Positions 34,240 to 46,525 of a stretch of 64,000 bases of DNA are shown here, piece after piece. Position 1 is the first letter of the stretch. Each line of letters opens with the position of its first letter. Location of the stretch: the NCBI GenBank assembly GCA_003667245.1, contig RCNN01000127.1, positions 1 to 64,000 of the forward strand, written 5' to 3'. The DNA is from Heterostelium multicystogenum. Taxonomy: Eukaryota > Evosea > Eumycetozoa > Acytosteliales > Acytosteliaceae. Both the position numbers and the translations under genes were made by a program. The notes beneath the pieces were generated by a model. That model had not been told where the DNA came from. It saw only the letters and a program-made list of their open reading frames with translations, and made no database searches.

Positions 34240-34297
34240 CGTTCGCGTGGGTGTGCTTCCCACAGCAAGCATGGTTCGTAGTAGTAGGATGCGACCG
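34240..34297 (+). ncRNA. Candidate Class I-like RNA
   Basis: A G+C-rich island without ORF. CGTTCGCG (34240-34247) pairs with TGCGACCG (34290-34297) with one mismatch and one G-T pair, enclosing about 42 nt. Just inside the 5' arm lies CTTCCCACAGCAAG, close to the CCTTACAGCAA element I recall for dictyostelid Class I RNAs (8 of 10 positions). An alternative inner stem GTGGG/CCCAC is possible. Strand chosen by this motif. Confidence 0.35.
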
Positions 34298-35152
34298 TCC
34301 ATGATCGCAAGTCCATGACGATGATCATAGGAAAAATATAGTTGATGTTATTGGGTTGTTGATGTTATTGTTTTTCTTGGGAACAAAAACAGTATTAATT
34401 AAATTAAAAATGAACAAGATCTAAGATGATCGATGATGGTGATGCCAAGAGTGCTCTGCAGAGAGAATAGTGCCAAAACAAACAAAAAATCAAACAAAAC
34501 AAAAATAACTTGAAAAGTACAAAAATAAGTGCACTCAAATTGACCCACTTTCCTGTGGTAGCCACCAATATTTTATTATATTTTTTGTTGTATTTTTTTT
34601 TCAAAATCATAATTTATTTATTTTATGATTTTTGTTGCAACAAATTTTCAAAAAAAAATAATCAATACAATATCATCACTTTCCAAACCACATTTGCCTT
34701 CCAATCACAAAAAAAAAAAACAAAAAACCAAAAACCACATTAGCCACCACCCTTCAAACTGGCAAGATTGACCATCGTATTGAGTAGTGTTGCTTTATGA
34801 AAAAAAAAACTAATCAATCAAATCATTGTATAGATAACAATAATAAATAATAACAATAATAGTTATAAATAGAATAAGCAGATAAATATAACAAAACATC
34901 ACAATTAAAGTAAAACAATAACTTTAAAAAACAAAGGTAGTTTAAACAGCAACATTAACCATATCAATCAAAACAAATATTATTATATTATATTATTATC
35001 CTTAAATATTAGATTTTTGATTTTTTTTTTTTGTAAAAATACACAAATATTAGAGGTAATAAATATAAATTACTAAAGTTGCAAATATTATATAATAGTA
35101 TTATCTGTCTTGTGTCCATTCTCCACCCACTTCCTTTTTTATTCGCTCCACT

Positions 35153-35294
35153 CTAGGTGTGTATTGATTCTTTGTTTTGTATGGGTGGCATGTAACCATC
35201 CATTTCTTTTTGTTTTTCAATTTCATACTTTAAGAATATGATGGGACCACCACCAACAGTAGCAATAGCAACATGATAGTCGGCAGCATCTTGT
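35153..35294 (-). CDS. Terminal exon of a small unrecognised protein
   Basis: Minus-strand open frame ending at TAG 35153, reading DAADYHVAIATVGGGPIIFL, then KYEIEKQKEMDGYMPPIQN and KESIHT. One hydrophobic helix with GGG followed by a charged tail suggests a small membrane-associated, perhaps mitochondrial, protein. Upstream a stop blocks the frame at about 35295; AG acceptors lie near 35293 and 35301-35304, but the first exon could not be placed. No family recognised. Confidence 0.45.
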
Positions 35295-37537
35295 CAATCG
35301 ACCTTTAGAGAAAAGTAAACAAATCTAAAAGGCCAAGGTCAACATTTCATTTAAATACTATATTCAAAATCACATCTATTATTACTTTGTTATTTCGATG
35401 ATAGGCTAGACAAGATAAAGATATAAAGTAATTAATAATAGTAATAATAATAACAATAGGTCTTTATTGTTTTATTGAATAATTGTTAATCTGAACTATC
35501 AACAAACTACTACAACTACTTTAATTATCATTGGGTGTTTCCATAATCTAAGAATAGTTCAATTTATTTGGAGCAATACATTCGTGCGAAACAAGAATAT
35601 TACAACAACAAACCAATAATTAATCAATCAATCGGTCGATGATATATGTTGAGGTGAAATTATAAGTGATAGGTAAAGTTCAATCTGTCTTTTATCTGTT
35701 GCTAGAATGTTAGTGGTACAACTACGACGACTTTAGATGAATCGAATTTATGATTGAAATGGATTGTTGTAATAACTAAATTTAAAACTATTAATCCATA
35801 TCTTCTAAAATTCCGATCCACCAAACCAACAACAACTAAACAAGTTGTAGTAGTTCACCCAATTACACCCCACAACAACAAGAGCAACAACAATATAGTG
35901 ATAATGATAAACAAACACACAACTTTGATTTATTTATTAGTACCAACAACAATTAACCACTCACCTCACACATTCATTTGTGGAAAACCAACACAACGTT
36001 TTAAGCAATTAACATAAAATCAAATCAACAACCATCTAAACAAAACATGTCAAGAGTGTTATTGCTGCTTGTTACCCTCCTCTATCCAACTTTGATGCCT
36101 CTTATTTTTCAATATAGCTATTGCTACAATGCCACTACTTTTTTTTAGGATGTGTTGTTGTTGTTAAGTCGATATTATTCATGAATGGTTTCACGACATG
36201 TGATAATCTTATCATTTCTTATTTTGCTACTGTTGTTAGAAGTAATGGCAGTAGGTTGGTGAGTTGGGTGTTGTTGTTGTTTGCTTGCTTCAACTTAATA
36301 TTATAGTTGTTTTGAGATTTAATAATAATCATAACAGAAGCTACTACTAAAATAATAATAATAATAATAATAATAATAATCATCACAAAAAAGCATAGTA
36401 ACAACAATAATAATAATAATAATAACAAAGTTATCTTAGCCAAATGTGAAATCATTTTTTCATGTCTATCTCTAAATAATAACTCGTTACATTTCCCAAA
36501 AATTATAAATATATTTATACAATTGTATCATTATAATAGTAATCAAAGAAATAATAGTCAAAACTATTAAAATCAAATTTATAGTTGTTTAAATGTTTTA
36601 CAAGATAAATAAGTAAAAAGAAAGCAAAGTAAATTAAACAAATCTACAAGAACATATGTTAGTTCAAAGTAGACAAACAAAACATTAACAATTATTAAAA
36701 AACAAAATCATTAAGTGAATCAACAACAACTTTGTTCAAATTCAAGTCAAAAAGGCAAAAACTAAACCAAAAAAATAACAAAAAGCAAACCTTATTTATA
36801 ATTTGAACAGAAAATCAACCAACAACAACAACAAAAACAATAATTAATTAATAATAATAATATTTCGTCACAACACACAAATTCAAATTGAATTCTAATT
36901 AGATTAGTCTGGTTAGTTGTTGTTCACAATCTCACACACCTCTTCCTTTACTTTTTATTAATTTAACAAAACAAACAACATATCATAAAAATTTTTGACA
37001 GACAAGTCGGCTGTTTTTAGTTTGTTGTGTAGTAGTTGTTGTTGTTGTTGTATTCATTCAATAATAATAATAATCTAATTTATTTTTTATAATTTTTATT
37101 TCTTCTTTTTTCACATTGAGTGCAACAATTGTTGCTCTTTCCTACTACATTTCTATCCGACTACTTCTACTCTGCTACACATTTCTTACAGCTAATACCT
37201 ATATCATCTACTGGCGATAGCTGTTGCAACTTATTTAATTCTATAGCTATATAATTTTGGTCTCAAACAAATACTTACATTAATTTGTTTCTAGGATAGA
37301 CAACAAAGCAAGCATAACTAGATCAGTCACCAACAATAATAGTTATATTAGTAGTATTTGAAAAGAAGTAATTCATTGTAATTTTAATAATATAGATAGT
37401 CCAGCGTTGTTATCGAACAAAATAGACAAAGCACTTGTAAAATTGTAATTTTTAATTAGAATATAAAATAGTCAATAGATTGATACGAGATATAGTATTA
37501 TTGGTATAGTCATTAATTATTACAGAAATATCGCAAT
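35295..37537. other. 2.2 kb spacer upstream of the PAK gene
   Basis: AT-rich with (AAT)n at about 36347-36380 and 36406-36425, and CA-rich leader sequence. Translated stretches here are low-complexity and not believable. No RNA gene seen. Confidence 0.4.
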
Positions 37538-39925
37538 ATGGATAGTAAAGGTAAACTTCGAAGACTTGGTCAGGACGATAACTTTGCAACGGCATATTAA
37601 TGTTATGTTGTGTAAAAATTTAATAGTTGAAAATGGAAATAAGAACCAAAGAGTTTCAATGATGAGAGAGAAATTTGAGGCACAATCGTATGAAGCCGAT
37701 TCATCACCTCCCCCAACTAGACGTCCACCACAACCAAAACAAAAGACACTCGGAGTACCTGCACCATCAAATGGTTCATACCAAAATGGCGGTACCAACA
37801 GTTTGTCATCGAGCGGCAACGGCATCACACCTGCCATCCCAAAGCGTCCGCTGCACCAGGTGCCAAAAAGGCACCACCCTTACCAACCCAGCCACGTCCT
37901 AACACTGGTACCAATGGATTTAGCAATGGATATAGCAGTGGTGCACCATCTACATACGATAATCAGATTACAATCAACCACCACAGCAACAACCACGCCC
38001 TACACCACCAAGACCTGCTTCAACCTATTGTAACTCTCACACCCACCTCTCCAGTTGCATCGTCTGCACAATATAAACAACACTGGTGGTAGCGTTCAAC
38101 CACCACCACCACCACCACAACCCCCCAAGCTTGGAGCTACTCCAGTCAAGAAGCTCGCACCAACCGCAATTCCATCGAATCTTGGAAGTATACTTGCAAT
38201 AGTGGTGGTATGCCACCAAAGCAGCCAACTCAATGGCACCAAGCTCTCCATCCATACATTCAGCACCACAGCCACAACCTGTTGTTCAACTAGCATCATC
38301 ACCACCAACCCATCCATGATGGCACCACCATCTCCACCTCCACAACATCAGGACAGAAGAGATGCCGAAGAAAAGAAAGAAAAAGGAGGTTATTATCATT
38401 TTTCACTGGTAAAAAGAACAGTATGTCATTCAAATTAAATCCAGATTCATTCGTTTATAATCTAACCATCATTTGATTACAGAGAAAAAAGAACCAGAGG
38501 TCAGCGTACCATTTAATGTTAAGCATAATGTACATGTAGATTATAATTCGATTACAGGTTTTGAGGGTCTTCCAAAGGAATGGGAAGTTGTGCTTCAATC
38601 ATCTGGTATTACTAAAGAGGATGTTGTAGAACAACACAGGCGGTTTTAGATGTATTGGACTTCCATATGGGACCAATTACCAACACACACGCTCAATTAC
38701 ATGGTGCTCCACCAAAACCATCAATACCACAAAGAGAATTACCAAAACCACAACCACAACAATACCAACCACAACAACAGCAGCCAGCACAACCAGTTCA
38801 ACCTCAAGACCAATATTTAGCAGTCGATGGAGATGATTACGATTTAATGATCCAAAATACTGCTGCTCCAATTCCAGAAGAAACTAATGTATCATTAAGT
38901 AAGTTTACTTTCTCAAACCATTATCTTTGGATTTAGCTTCTAACTTTTATTATCTTTCAGATGATCTGATCAGTCAAGACGATCCATCTAAATTATACGG
39001 TGATGGTTCTATGAAGATTGGTGAGGGTGCTGCAGGTGAAGTATTTGTAGTCAACAGATTAAAGACCAATACAAAGGTTGCCATCAAGAAGATGCCATTG
39101 AATCAACAGAATATGAAATTGCTTATTACAGAAATCGGTATTATGAGATCTTGCAAACATCCAAATATTATCGAATATATTGACAGTTACCTAGTTGGTG
39201 ATTCACTCTGGGTGGCAATGGAGTTCATGGGTGGAGGTTGTCTAACAGAAGTTCTTGAGCAATTCAGTGTCGTTAAATTAACCGAAGCACAAATTGCTTA
39301 TATTTGTTTAGAGGTAACTATTCTATTCCTTGATGAATGACTACCAAGATCAATACTAACTTCAATATCATCACAGTCTCTTAAAGGTTTAGCTTATATT
39401 CATAACCAATATCGTATTCATAGAGATATAAAGAGTGATAATATATTGTTGGGTTCAGATGGTTCAGTAAAATTAGGTGATTTTGGTTATGCAGCACAAC
39501 TTACAAGATCTAAGCAAAAGAGAGTTACCATTGTAGGTACACCCTATTGGATGGCTCCAGAGTTGATTCGTGGACAAAACTACGATCGTAAGGTCGATAT
39601 TTGGAGTCTTGGTATTATGGCTATGGAGATGGCCGAGTCCGAACCACCCTACATGTCATTCCCACCATTGCGTGCACTTTTCTTGATCACGACCAAGGGT
39701 ATTCCAGATTTGAAGGATCAACATAAATGGTCAGACGATTTCAAGGACTTTGTAAAGAAATGCTTAGAAAAGGATCCAGAGAACAGACCAGACGCCCAAG
39801 TACTATTGAAACATCCATTCCTCAAGCAAGCTTGTAACAACAGCGGTCTGGTACCAGCAATTTTAGAATCAAAGAAAGCAAAGGAGGCTCAAAGTAAATT
39901 CCTTACATTGAACATCTTTTTTTAA
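37538..39925 (+). CDS. p21-activated kinase (PAK/STE20 family)
   Basis: Cytoskeletal Ser/Thr kinase activated by Rac/Cdc42. Exons: 37538-37550 (13 nt), 37627-38420, 38483-38898, 38961-39313 and 39377-39925; introns of 62-76 nt, GT-AG. After a proline-rich N-terminus with many PxxP motifs (frame-broken about 37840-38400) comes a CRIB motif (VSVPFNVKHNVHVDYNSITG ... LPKEWEVVL). A Q/P linker precedes the kinase domain: GEGAAGEVFVV, VAIKKM, HRDIKSDNILL, DFGYAAQL, GTPYWMAPE. All catalytic residues are present. The proline-rich plus CRIB layout resembles D. discoideum PakB/MIHCK, which phosphorylates myosin I, but paralogue assignment is tentative. The end (FLTLNIFF) may instead be read-through into an intron at GTAAAT 39895. 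Confidence 0.88.
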
Positions 39926-40843
39926 ATATATAATATTCATATATATAACTCAAACCTTTTGTCATACACCTAAAAGTCTCGACTTTTTTCCCAACATCAA
40001 CACTTATCAACCAAACCCCTTTGTTATAATAAAACTACTCCATTGTCTATCGACATAATTATCAATTGTATTCTTGGTATTATTTTTATATAAATCATTT
40101 GATTTGTGTCTTGACTTCCAATCTCTATCTTTCCAATCAACCAAAACAACTTGTATAAAATCTACTGATTTCACCCTTTGCTCTATAGAAGTGTTTCTTT
40201 TCCAACCTTTTTGTAATATTTCCACCATTGAATGAATACTTGATTTTATTTTTGTTAGTCTAATTTCATCTGTGGTTTAATTTAGATCAAACATCTGTTT
40301 TTTTTTAAATTTACACTTATGTCGTCATCTTATTTGAATCAAAAGACCAAATGTTAGACTTAATGTGTTCCTTTTCAACTACCTGAAAAACACTTGTCCA
40401 TTTTACAACTTACAATTTAGCTTGACCAAAAGTTAAAGAATGACAACATGACAAGTATTTTTATAGAAATATTGGGTGACTTCAAACCTTTTTAGTAATG
40501 TGTAAATTCATTTTAAATCTTAGGATTTTTCTAATTTTGGAACATTTTATTGAGCTAAGATCAAACATCTGATTATTTGTAAATTAACACTTTGTGAAGT
40601 TCTCATTCACAGGAAGGTTCAATGAAGTTTATTTATTGAAATGAAGAAACTAATTTTACACTAATGATTCAAAGCAACCATAGAATTGACACTGAAAAAT
40701 TAAACTTATGAGATTTCTTTGTGATTCAAATTACAATAACATCTTATTTTAAACGTTTTTCAAACATCAGATATAAAATAATTGAGCTCAAAATGTAAAG
40801 TTAGTATTTTATTATTCCTATTGTCCAATAGATAAAAAATAAA
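39926..40843. other. Spacer with an imperfect direct repeat
   Basis: Holds a weak minus-strand ORF (listed separately) and a 14-bp exact repeat AGATCAAACATCTG at 40284-40297 and 40558-40571. Both copies are followed by similar AT-rich sequence ending in ACACTT. Confidence 0.4.
40007..40228 (-). CDS. Possible 73-residue ORF
   Basis: Clean frame from ATG 40228: MVEILQKGWKRNTSIEQRV ... DFIQVVLVDWKDRDWKSRHK, ending KGFG. It is rich in Lys/Asp/Trp and looks protein-like, but no family, splice partner or repeat is visible. Could be a relic exon or chance. Confidence 0.3.
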   Translation of the reverse strand: MVEILQKGWKRNTSIEQRVKSVDFIQVVLVDWKDRDWKSRHKSNDLYKNNTKNTIDNYVDRQWSSFIITKGFG

Positions 40844-41838
40844 ATGAATAAAATATTAAAGATATTTACTATAATTGTAATATTAAATTTGACTAGCTTT
40901 GTTTTGGCTGAAATGCTTTGAAATGGTTGAAATGCCTTCTGTTTCTCTTGGTAACATTGATGACTGTAAAGAACCAGTTACTACTCTCAACGTTAACAAG
41001 AGAAAGTATAATGAAAAGCGTGATTATCGAGGCAACTTGGAAAAAGCAACCATACACTCCCCATATATGTGAACCAGTCGATTTCAATGGAAATATGTTC
41101 AGGAGGATGACGGTGAAGACTTTGACATTTTCGCCGATGGAAAAGGAGCGACTGTTTGGTGGCCAGTGGCTCCACCAAATGATGGAAAGTTATATACAAT
41201 CCGTGGTTCTAACGAGAAAAACTATATCTTAGGACGTAGTCAAAATGCCAATATGCGTATCGTTAAGAAATGTGGTAACTACTGGTATCAGTCGAAGCTT
41301 TATTTCAAGAGTTGGAGACAGGTGAAACAAGACAACAAGTGGAACCGAGACACTATTTAAGTTGGCTGTGGCCACTGGTACTAGAACTTCTAATTCCATC
41401 GATATTTCACGTCCAATCAGTATTGAGACAAACAGAGAGGATTATACCTGTGCTAATCAACCAACTTGGGTCTATGGAAGTGCTCCCGATGGAAGTACTT
41501 GATGGCCGATATTGATCATGTCATTGATTGATATTGTCACTGGAAACTTCAATATGCAAAGAAAAGGATTACAAATTTTAGATGCAGATGTAAATGGAAT
41601 TGCCAGGGGTTGGAATACAATTGCATCTGACTGTAAGACAACATATCCACCCGAACAAACTTTGGTACCATCTAGATTTGCGTTGGAGGACAATGGAAAT
41701 AAGAGATATATGTACAAGGTCAGAAATAGATATGGATATTTAATTGCCGAATGTAATGGAGATGCATTGTGGTTCAGTAACAATCCCAATGATGAAAACC
41801 TATGTGGTATTCACTCCAATGTCATAAAAAGCAAATAA
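40844..41838 (+). CDS. Putative secreted protein, frame-broken
   Basis: Starts with a good signal peptide (MNKILKIFTIIVILNLTSFV-LA). It then continues in shifted frames: EMPSVSLGNIDDCKEPVTTL, EPVDFNGNMF, EDDGEDFDIFADGKGATVWW, LYTIRGSNEKNYILGRS. The last 109 codons (41512-41838) hold GNFNMQRKGLQILDADVNG, DCKTTYPPEQTLVPSRFAL and IAECNGDALWF. Cys residues are spread as in an extracellular fold. I do not recognise the family. Breaks lie near 40919, 41070-41095, 41345 and 41505; protein quality is preserved between them, so errors are likelier than decay. Confidence 0.55.
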
Positions 41839-42920
41839 ATGATGACATTAATTGTTGTTAATTTTAGTGAACCTTTAGATTGATAAAGCTAATAACCATT
41901 AATATTTTACAACTGAAATAACCATATTGCCAAATTATATATGACCTGGTCTATAATATCCAATTTCTAGACAATCTTATATTAAAAAGTTAACCAAAAC
42001 TAAAAGGAACAATGGAAGTGAGTAAACAACCATCTGATTTTAGTTTTGAAATATAAATTTAAATATCGAATCGCTTTACATTTTATCTTCTTATCAATCT
42101 GTCTGTGTTGTAACTTGTATTCTACATGTCTTCAGAAGTAGATATCTAGTAAGTTGAATCACAATTTTCTAAAACAAGTAATTACAATTTAATCATAAAA
42201 CCAAACACTATGTAATCTTCAAAAGACTAATTAAATTTCTTCGTTTTTGTCAATTTTGAACATTTAATTACCCACCACCACCATAATTATATTTCATCCA
42301 ACAATCTCCTCCAGACACACCTCATCAAACAAAAACAAAACAAAACATAATAAAGCCCACACACACCTATATATACATATATATACATACAAACAGTAAA
42401 CAACCCACACCAGAACAAACTAAAAAGAGAATGTGATTAATCTCTCTTCTTCTGACAAAATAAAAAATTAATAATAAAAAATTAATACATGCATATACAT
42501 GTATATATATATATATATTTAATGAAAGTGCTTATTAAATTTATAATTAATATTATTACTTATATACTTACTAGTAAGATTGGTATTTGAAATGATGTTC
42601 TGTATACTGTGTAGTCGATCCATCATCATTTAGAAATCCAGTGCTCTACTTACACTATTCATCTATCCTATCTACACTACAACACTCGTTATCAAACAGC
42701 AACAACAATAACAACCAAAAACAGAAATATATATATATATATTTAATATAAATTAAAACAACAATATCCAAAAGAAATAATAAAAATATAGATATAAATA
42801 AATATTCTAAAGAATAATAATAAAAATAATAATATTCTTGTTGTTTTAAAATAGAATAATTATTATTAGTATTATTTGTGTAATTTTAGTTAGTTAGTTT
42901 CGAAGGAAGGAAAAAGAAGA
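41839..42920. other. AT-rich spacer
   Basis: Upstream region of the F-box gene with (TA)n/ATATAC runs near 42370 and 42500. No coding or RNA feature seen. Confidence 0.4.
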
Positions 42921-44603
42921 ATGGAGTTGGATGTTTTCAATAATTTTTTTAATTATTCATCATCAAAGACGACCAATAATAATAATAATAGTAATACGAC
43001 GACAACCTCACCAAAATATACATCACAACAACAGAAGCTGCAGCAGAATGAAGATGAAAGGGTATCATACAGTCATTTGTTGCCCAGAGAGGTTTGGATT
43101 ATGATCCTTGGTTATTTGTCAGAGGCTGATTTGGTCAATATTTCTTTTGTCGATGTTTTCCTCTACTACCTGTCGCAGGACAATTTTCTTTGGAAACCAC
43201 TCTATTTGAAAAAATGGAATGTAGTTACGCTACCGCACAGAAGCAGGTTGATGGTCGACCCAACCGACTATAACAGCGTATCAATTCGCGCCAGTTGTTT
43301 GTCAAGCCAGCCGACATCCTATGTTAAGATCTACAATTTGCATCCAATACAGCAGGTCAACTTCACATCCACGGCCATGCATGCCAAAAAAGTGTACAAG
43401 GTATTCACTCCAAAAATAAAAACGCCAGCCGAGATAACTGAACAGCGCATCTGGAAACTATTGTATAAAGAAAGGAAACTCATTATGCAGGAAAGTGGGA
43501 TGGAGGACTTCTATCACTTGTTGTCCACTTTAATAGCATTCCCTTTGGAATTCAACAGGAAGGCCATGATGTCAATGTACACTATTGTTTTTCAGCTATG
43601 TATTGTCAACTACAGAATGCGTGGTGAATCAATTCCACCTTGTAATCTCTATCGCATGATGGTGGAATGTACCCATAATCATCTCTACAGTCTTCTAATG
43701 GAGTCGGCTAGTATTCCCAATGGTCGTCCCCTCATTCAATACTATCTTTTTCACTGGCAAAACTTTATCTACTCCATTAAACGAGTAAACATTGTTTTCC
43801 GATACTTCTATCGTGACTGGATATCCAAGCAGAATGACGAGGTTGCGGTTCGTCCCATCCACCTTCATATCAAGGGTTCCTCATGGTGGAAGAAGCTGCT
43901 TCATGGCTCCGAATTGAATAACATTACCATTGTGAACTTGACAATTATGATGGCTCGAGGTTGGATGTCAGTTTTCTTCAATGGATTGCAACAGAATGAC
44001 GACTTTGATTCAGTCGACGGCCCACAAACAGGCAATGAGACTAATGACAGTGATAATAGTAATAATAGTAATTTCACAAGTAACTATTGTAGTTCAATTA
44101 GTTTACTGGAGAATAGATTGATGGACTCTATTGATATGTGCAATAGGGATGACGATTACTCATTGATCTATTCATTTTTGATTTCGCTCCTACATCTACA
44201 AGAATATCTAATCTTTAGCGGTGAAGAAGCACCTTCATTTATAGGTGCCAATAACAACAACAGCAATAGCAGCAACAGCAATAGCAGCAACAGCAATAGC
44301 AACAGTACCGCCAACGGCATTGGTGCAGTTAGATTGTCATGGAATAATACGAATAATACAAATAATATTAGTATGAGCGACAGGTTGTCAACACCAAATG
44401 CATTTAGAGCTGATTTCGAGGAGATTAGTTTCGAGGTGCCAAATACACTCACCAGATGTCCACTTTGCAATGTCGTTGCAAATTCACAACCTGCATTATG
44501 CGACGATCAGATGAACAAAGTTGCCAAGAGGTGCTACTCATTCCTTCACCCTTCATTTTTAAAAAATCAATCACCCCTCTCCATATTTGACCAACAACAA
44601 TAG
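42921..44603 (+). CDS. F-box protein, 560 residues
   Basis: A single clean exon. After an N/T/Q-rich start, residues about 52-97 form an F-box (HLLPREVWIMILGYLSEADL ... FLWKPLYLKKW), which links substrates to SCF ubiquitin ligases through Skp1. The remaining ~450 residues contain several hydrophobic helices and no named repeat. A Ser/Asn run (GAN4SNSSNS...) lies near residue 445, and a Cys pair CPLC is near 515. The substrate is unknown. It lies just 48 bp before a second F-box gene. Confidence 0.75.
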   Translation: MELDVFNNFFNYSSSKTTNNNNNSNTTTTSPKYTSQQQKLQQNEDERVSYSHLLPREVWIMILGYLSEADLVNISFVDVFLYYLSQDNFLWKPLYLKKWNVVTLPHRSRLMVDPTDYNSVSIRASCLSSQPTSYVKIYNLHPIQQVNFTSTAMHAKKVYKVFTPKIKTPAEITEQRIWKLLYKERKLIMQESGMEDFYHLLSTLIAFPLEFNRKAMMSMYTIVFQLCIVNYRMRGESIPPCNLYRMMVECTHNHLYSLLMESASIPNGRPLIQYYLFHWQNFIYSIKRVNIVFRYFYRDWISKQNDEVAVRPIHLHIKGSSWWKKLLHGSELNNITIVNLTIMMARGWMSVFFNGLQQNDDFDSVDGPQTGNETNDSDNSNNSNFTSNYCSSISLLENRLMDSIDMCNRDDDYSLIYSFLISLLHLQEYLIFSGEEAPSFIGANNNNSNSSNSNSSNSNSNSTANGIGAVRLSWNNTNNTNNISMSDRLSTPNAFRADFEEISFEVPNTLTRCPLCNVVANSQPALCDDQMNKVAKRCYSFLHPSFLKNQSPLSIFDQQQ

Positions 44604-44651
44604 GTGTTGTTGTTGATTTGATTTATTATTGATCAGCAAAGATATTAATAA

Positions 44652-46519
44652 ATGGACATCTTCATTGTCAATCTAAGATATAAACTTTATTATATCTTCA
44701 ATTTTATCATAGATTACCTTAATTTCTTTAAGCTTATTGATGATTATGATCTCGATGATCAAAACCTAGATGAAGATATAGATGTAGATGTAAATGTAGA
44801 TAGTAATGAACAATCATCTAGATTGCTGGTTAATCATATAGAGAATAAAGAATATAATCAAAAACATGTTTTTGTACAGTTATCACATGTATTGTTAACA
44901 AAGATCATTGGTATCTTAGATAACATGGATAGAATATGCTTTACTTTAGTATGCAGACGTTGGTTTTACGAGAGAGACTGTTATCTGCTATTTAATTGTG
45001 ACTCACTTGGCAACCAGTCTGTGTTCTATATAACAGACTTTCATTTAAAAATCATACACACGCCAGTTTGAATACTCACGAACACAAAAGTCAATAGACG
45101 GTCCATTGTCCTATACATTGTACATAACCCAACAGCAATTAAAACAATTACAACCTCTAGCCGATAATATACTATTCTATGGTATGCTAATGTTAGATTG
45201 TTGACAAAGGAACGCAGGCCACTAATAATAATCATTGAAAAATAGATGATATTGATGATAAAACTAAAATAGATGATACAATAAAGATTATCAGAATATC
45301 AGAGCTATCGTATCACCATATCAATAAGCTGCTACCCATGATCAAGTTTTCCAATGTTACCAAGTTGTATTTCTCCAATTTCAACGAACCTCTTCAACCT
45401 GGTGCATTCGCAGGCTCAAAGATTGACTTTATATACTTTGGTTCTAATTTCAACCAAATGATTGAACCCGGTTGCTTACCAGGTTCGTTGACTTCACTTT
45501 TCTTTGGAAAATCATTCAACCAGCCAATCATCAAAGGAACTCTTCCACCAAGTTTACGCTCACTCCGTTTTGGAATAGACTTTGCCCAGCAATTGGAAGT
45601 TGATTCACTGCCGTTTGGACTCCAAAGACTGTATTTCAGTGATTCCTATAGTTGTTTTGTATCCAAAGGTGTCGTTCCAGTGTCAGTACAGGTTATTGAG
45701 AATCTTCCAGTTCACAGCGTTGAGAATATTCCTTCAACTGTAAAGATCCTAAGCTTCTCTATAACATTCCGAAGCTTGACATTACGTCACTGTGATTTTC
45801 CTATGGCACTGACCAAGATTGATTTTAGAAAGTGTTTTTATGATCAAATTGACCCTGGCTCTCTGCCACTGACGGTGAAGAAGCTCATACTCGGATCTTA
45901 CTCACATGAATTAGTGGCCGGCACTATTCCACCTTCAATTGAGTATCTTGATCTTGGCATCCGATTTAACCAACCTATACATCCAAATATTCTTCCACAA
46001 ACTATCAAAACATTGATTCTCTCAGACCAATTCAATCAGCCTCTTAAGCTAGGTAGTTTGCCCTCATCGATCAATTCTCTTACAATCAATTCTAAATACA
46101 ATCAGCCTCTAGATCCAGGTGTTATACCAAATAGTGTCAAGGAATTGATATTTAAATGTAAAGACTATAGTGGGCTATTAGCAGGATCAATTCCGAGCAG
46201 TGTGGAGATCTTAAAGCTATTTAATTATGCTATAAAGACAAAAGAAGGAGTTATACCTGGTACTGTCAAGCATCTGGTCATTCCCCTGCAATTCTTTGCA
46301 TTGAATACAATAGAGTCTATTCCACAATCAATTAGCAGTATCAGGGTCCAGGATTTTCATATATTCTATCACGATATTAGGAGAATAGGTCTAGAAAACT
46401 CAAACAACAAATATCTACTACTAGGCAGCAACATTAATTTAGAAGGAGGTTTCGCCAGTAGTTCACTAATAAGTAATCTATTTAAATTTAAAGAGCAATT
46501 TAGAGGAAAATTATTATGA
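44652..46519 (+). CDS. F-box/FNIP-repeat protein
   Basis: A typical dictyostelid-expanded family. The N-terminal open part has an F-box at residues about 77-115 (QLSHVLLTKIIGILDNMDRI ... RRWFYERDCYLLFN). After frame breaks between 45050 and 45330 (readable pieces HEHKSIDGPLSYTLYITQ and KIIRISELSYHHINKLLP), a 393-codon frame holds about ten FNIP repeats: FNQPIIKGTLPPSLRSLRF, FNQPIHPNILPQTIK, FNQPLKLGSLPSSINSL, YNQPLDPGVIPNSVKEL and others, each ~22 residues. FNIP repeats form a leucine-rich-repeat-like solenoid that probably recruits substrates to SCF. Confidence 0.85.
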
Positions 46520-46525
46520 GGCCAA

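Larger units (their letters stand above)
33480..35152. other. Non-coding region with structured-RNA candidates
   Basis: Begins with a perfect 30-bp palindrome (33523-33552) right after the VPS9 gene. Two G+C-richer islands without ORFs, 33717-33773 and 34240-34297, can each fold into an RNA closed by a terminal stem (listed separately). The rest is AT-rich with poly(A)/poly(T) runs. Confidence 0.5.

Noticed and set aside
36219..36455. Poly-Leu/Ile minus-strand ORF
   Set aside because: Translation of AAT microsatellites.
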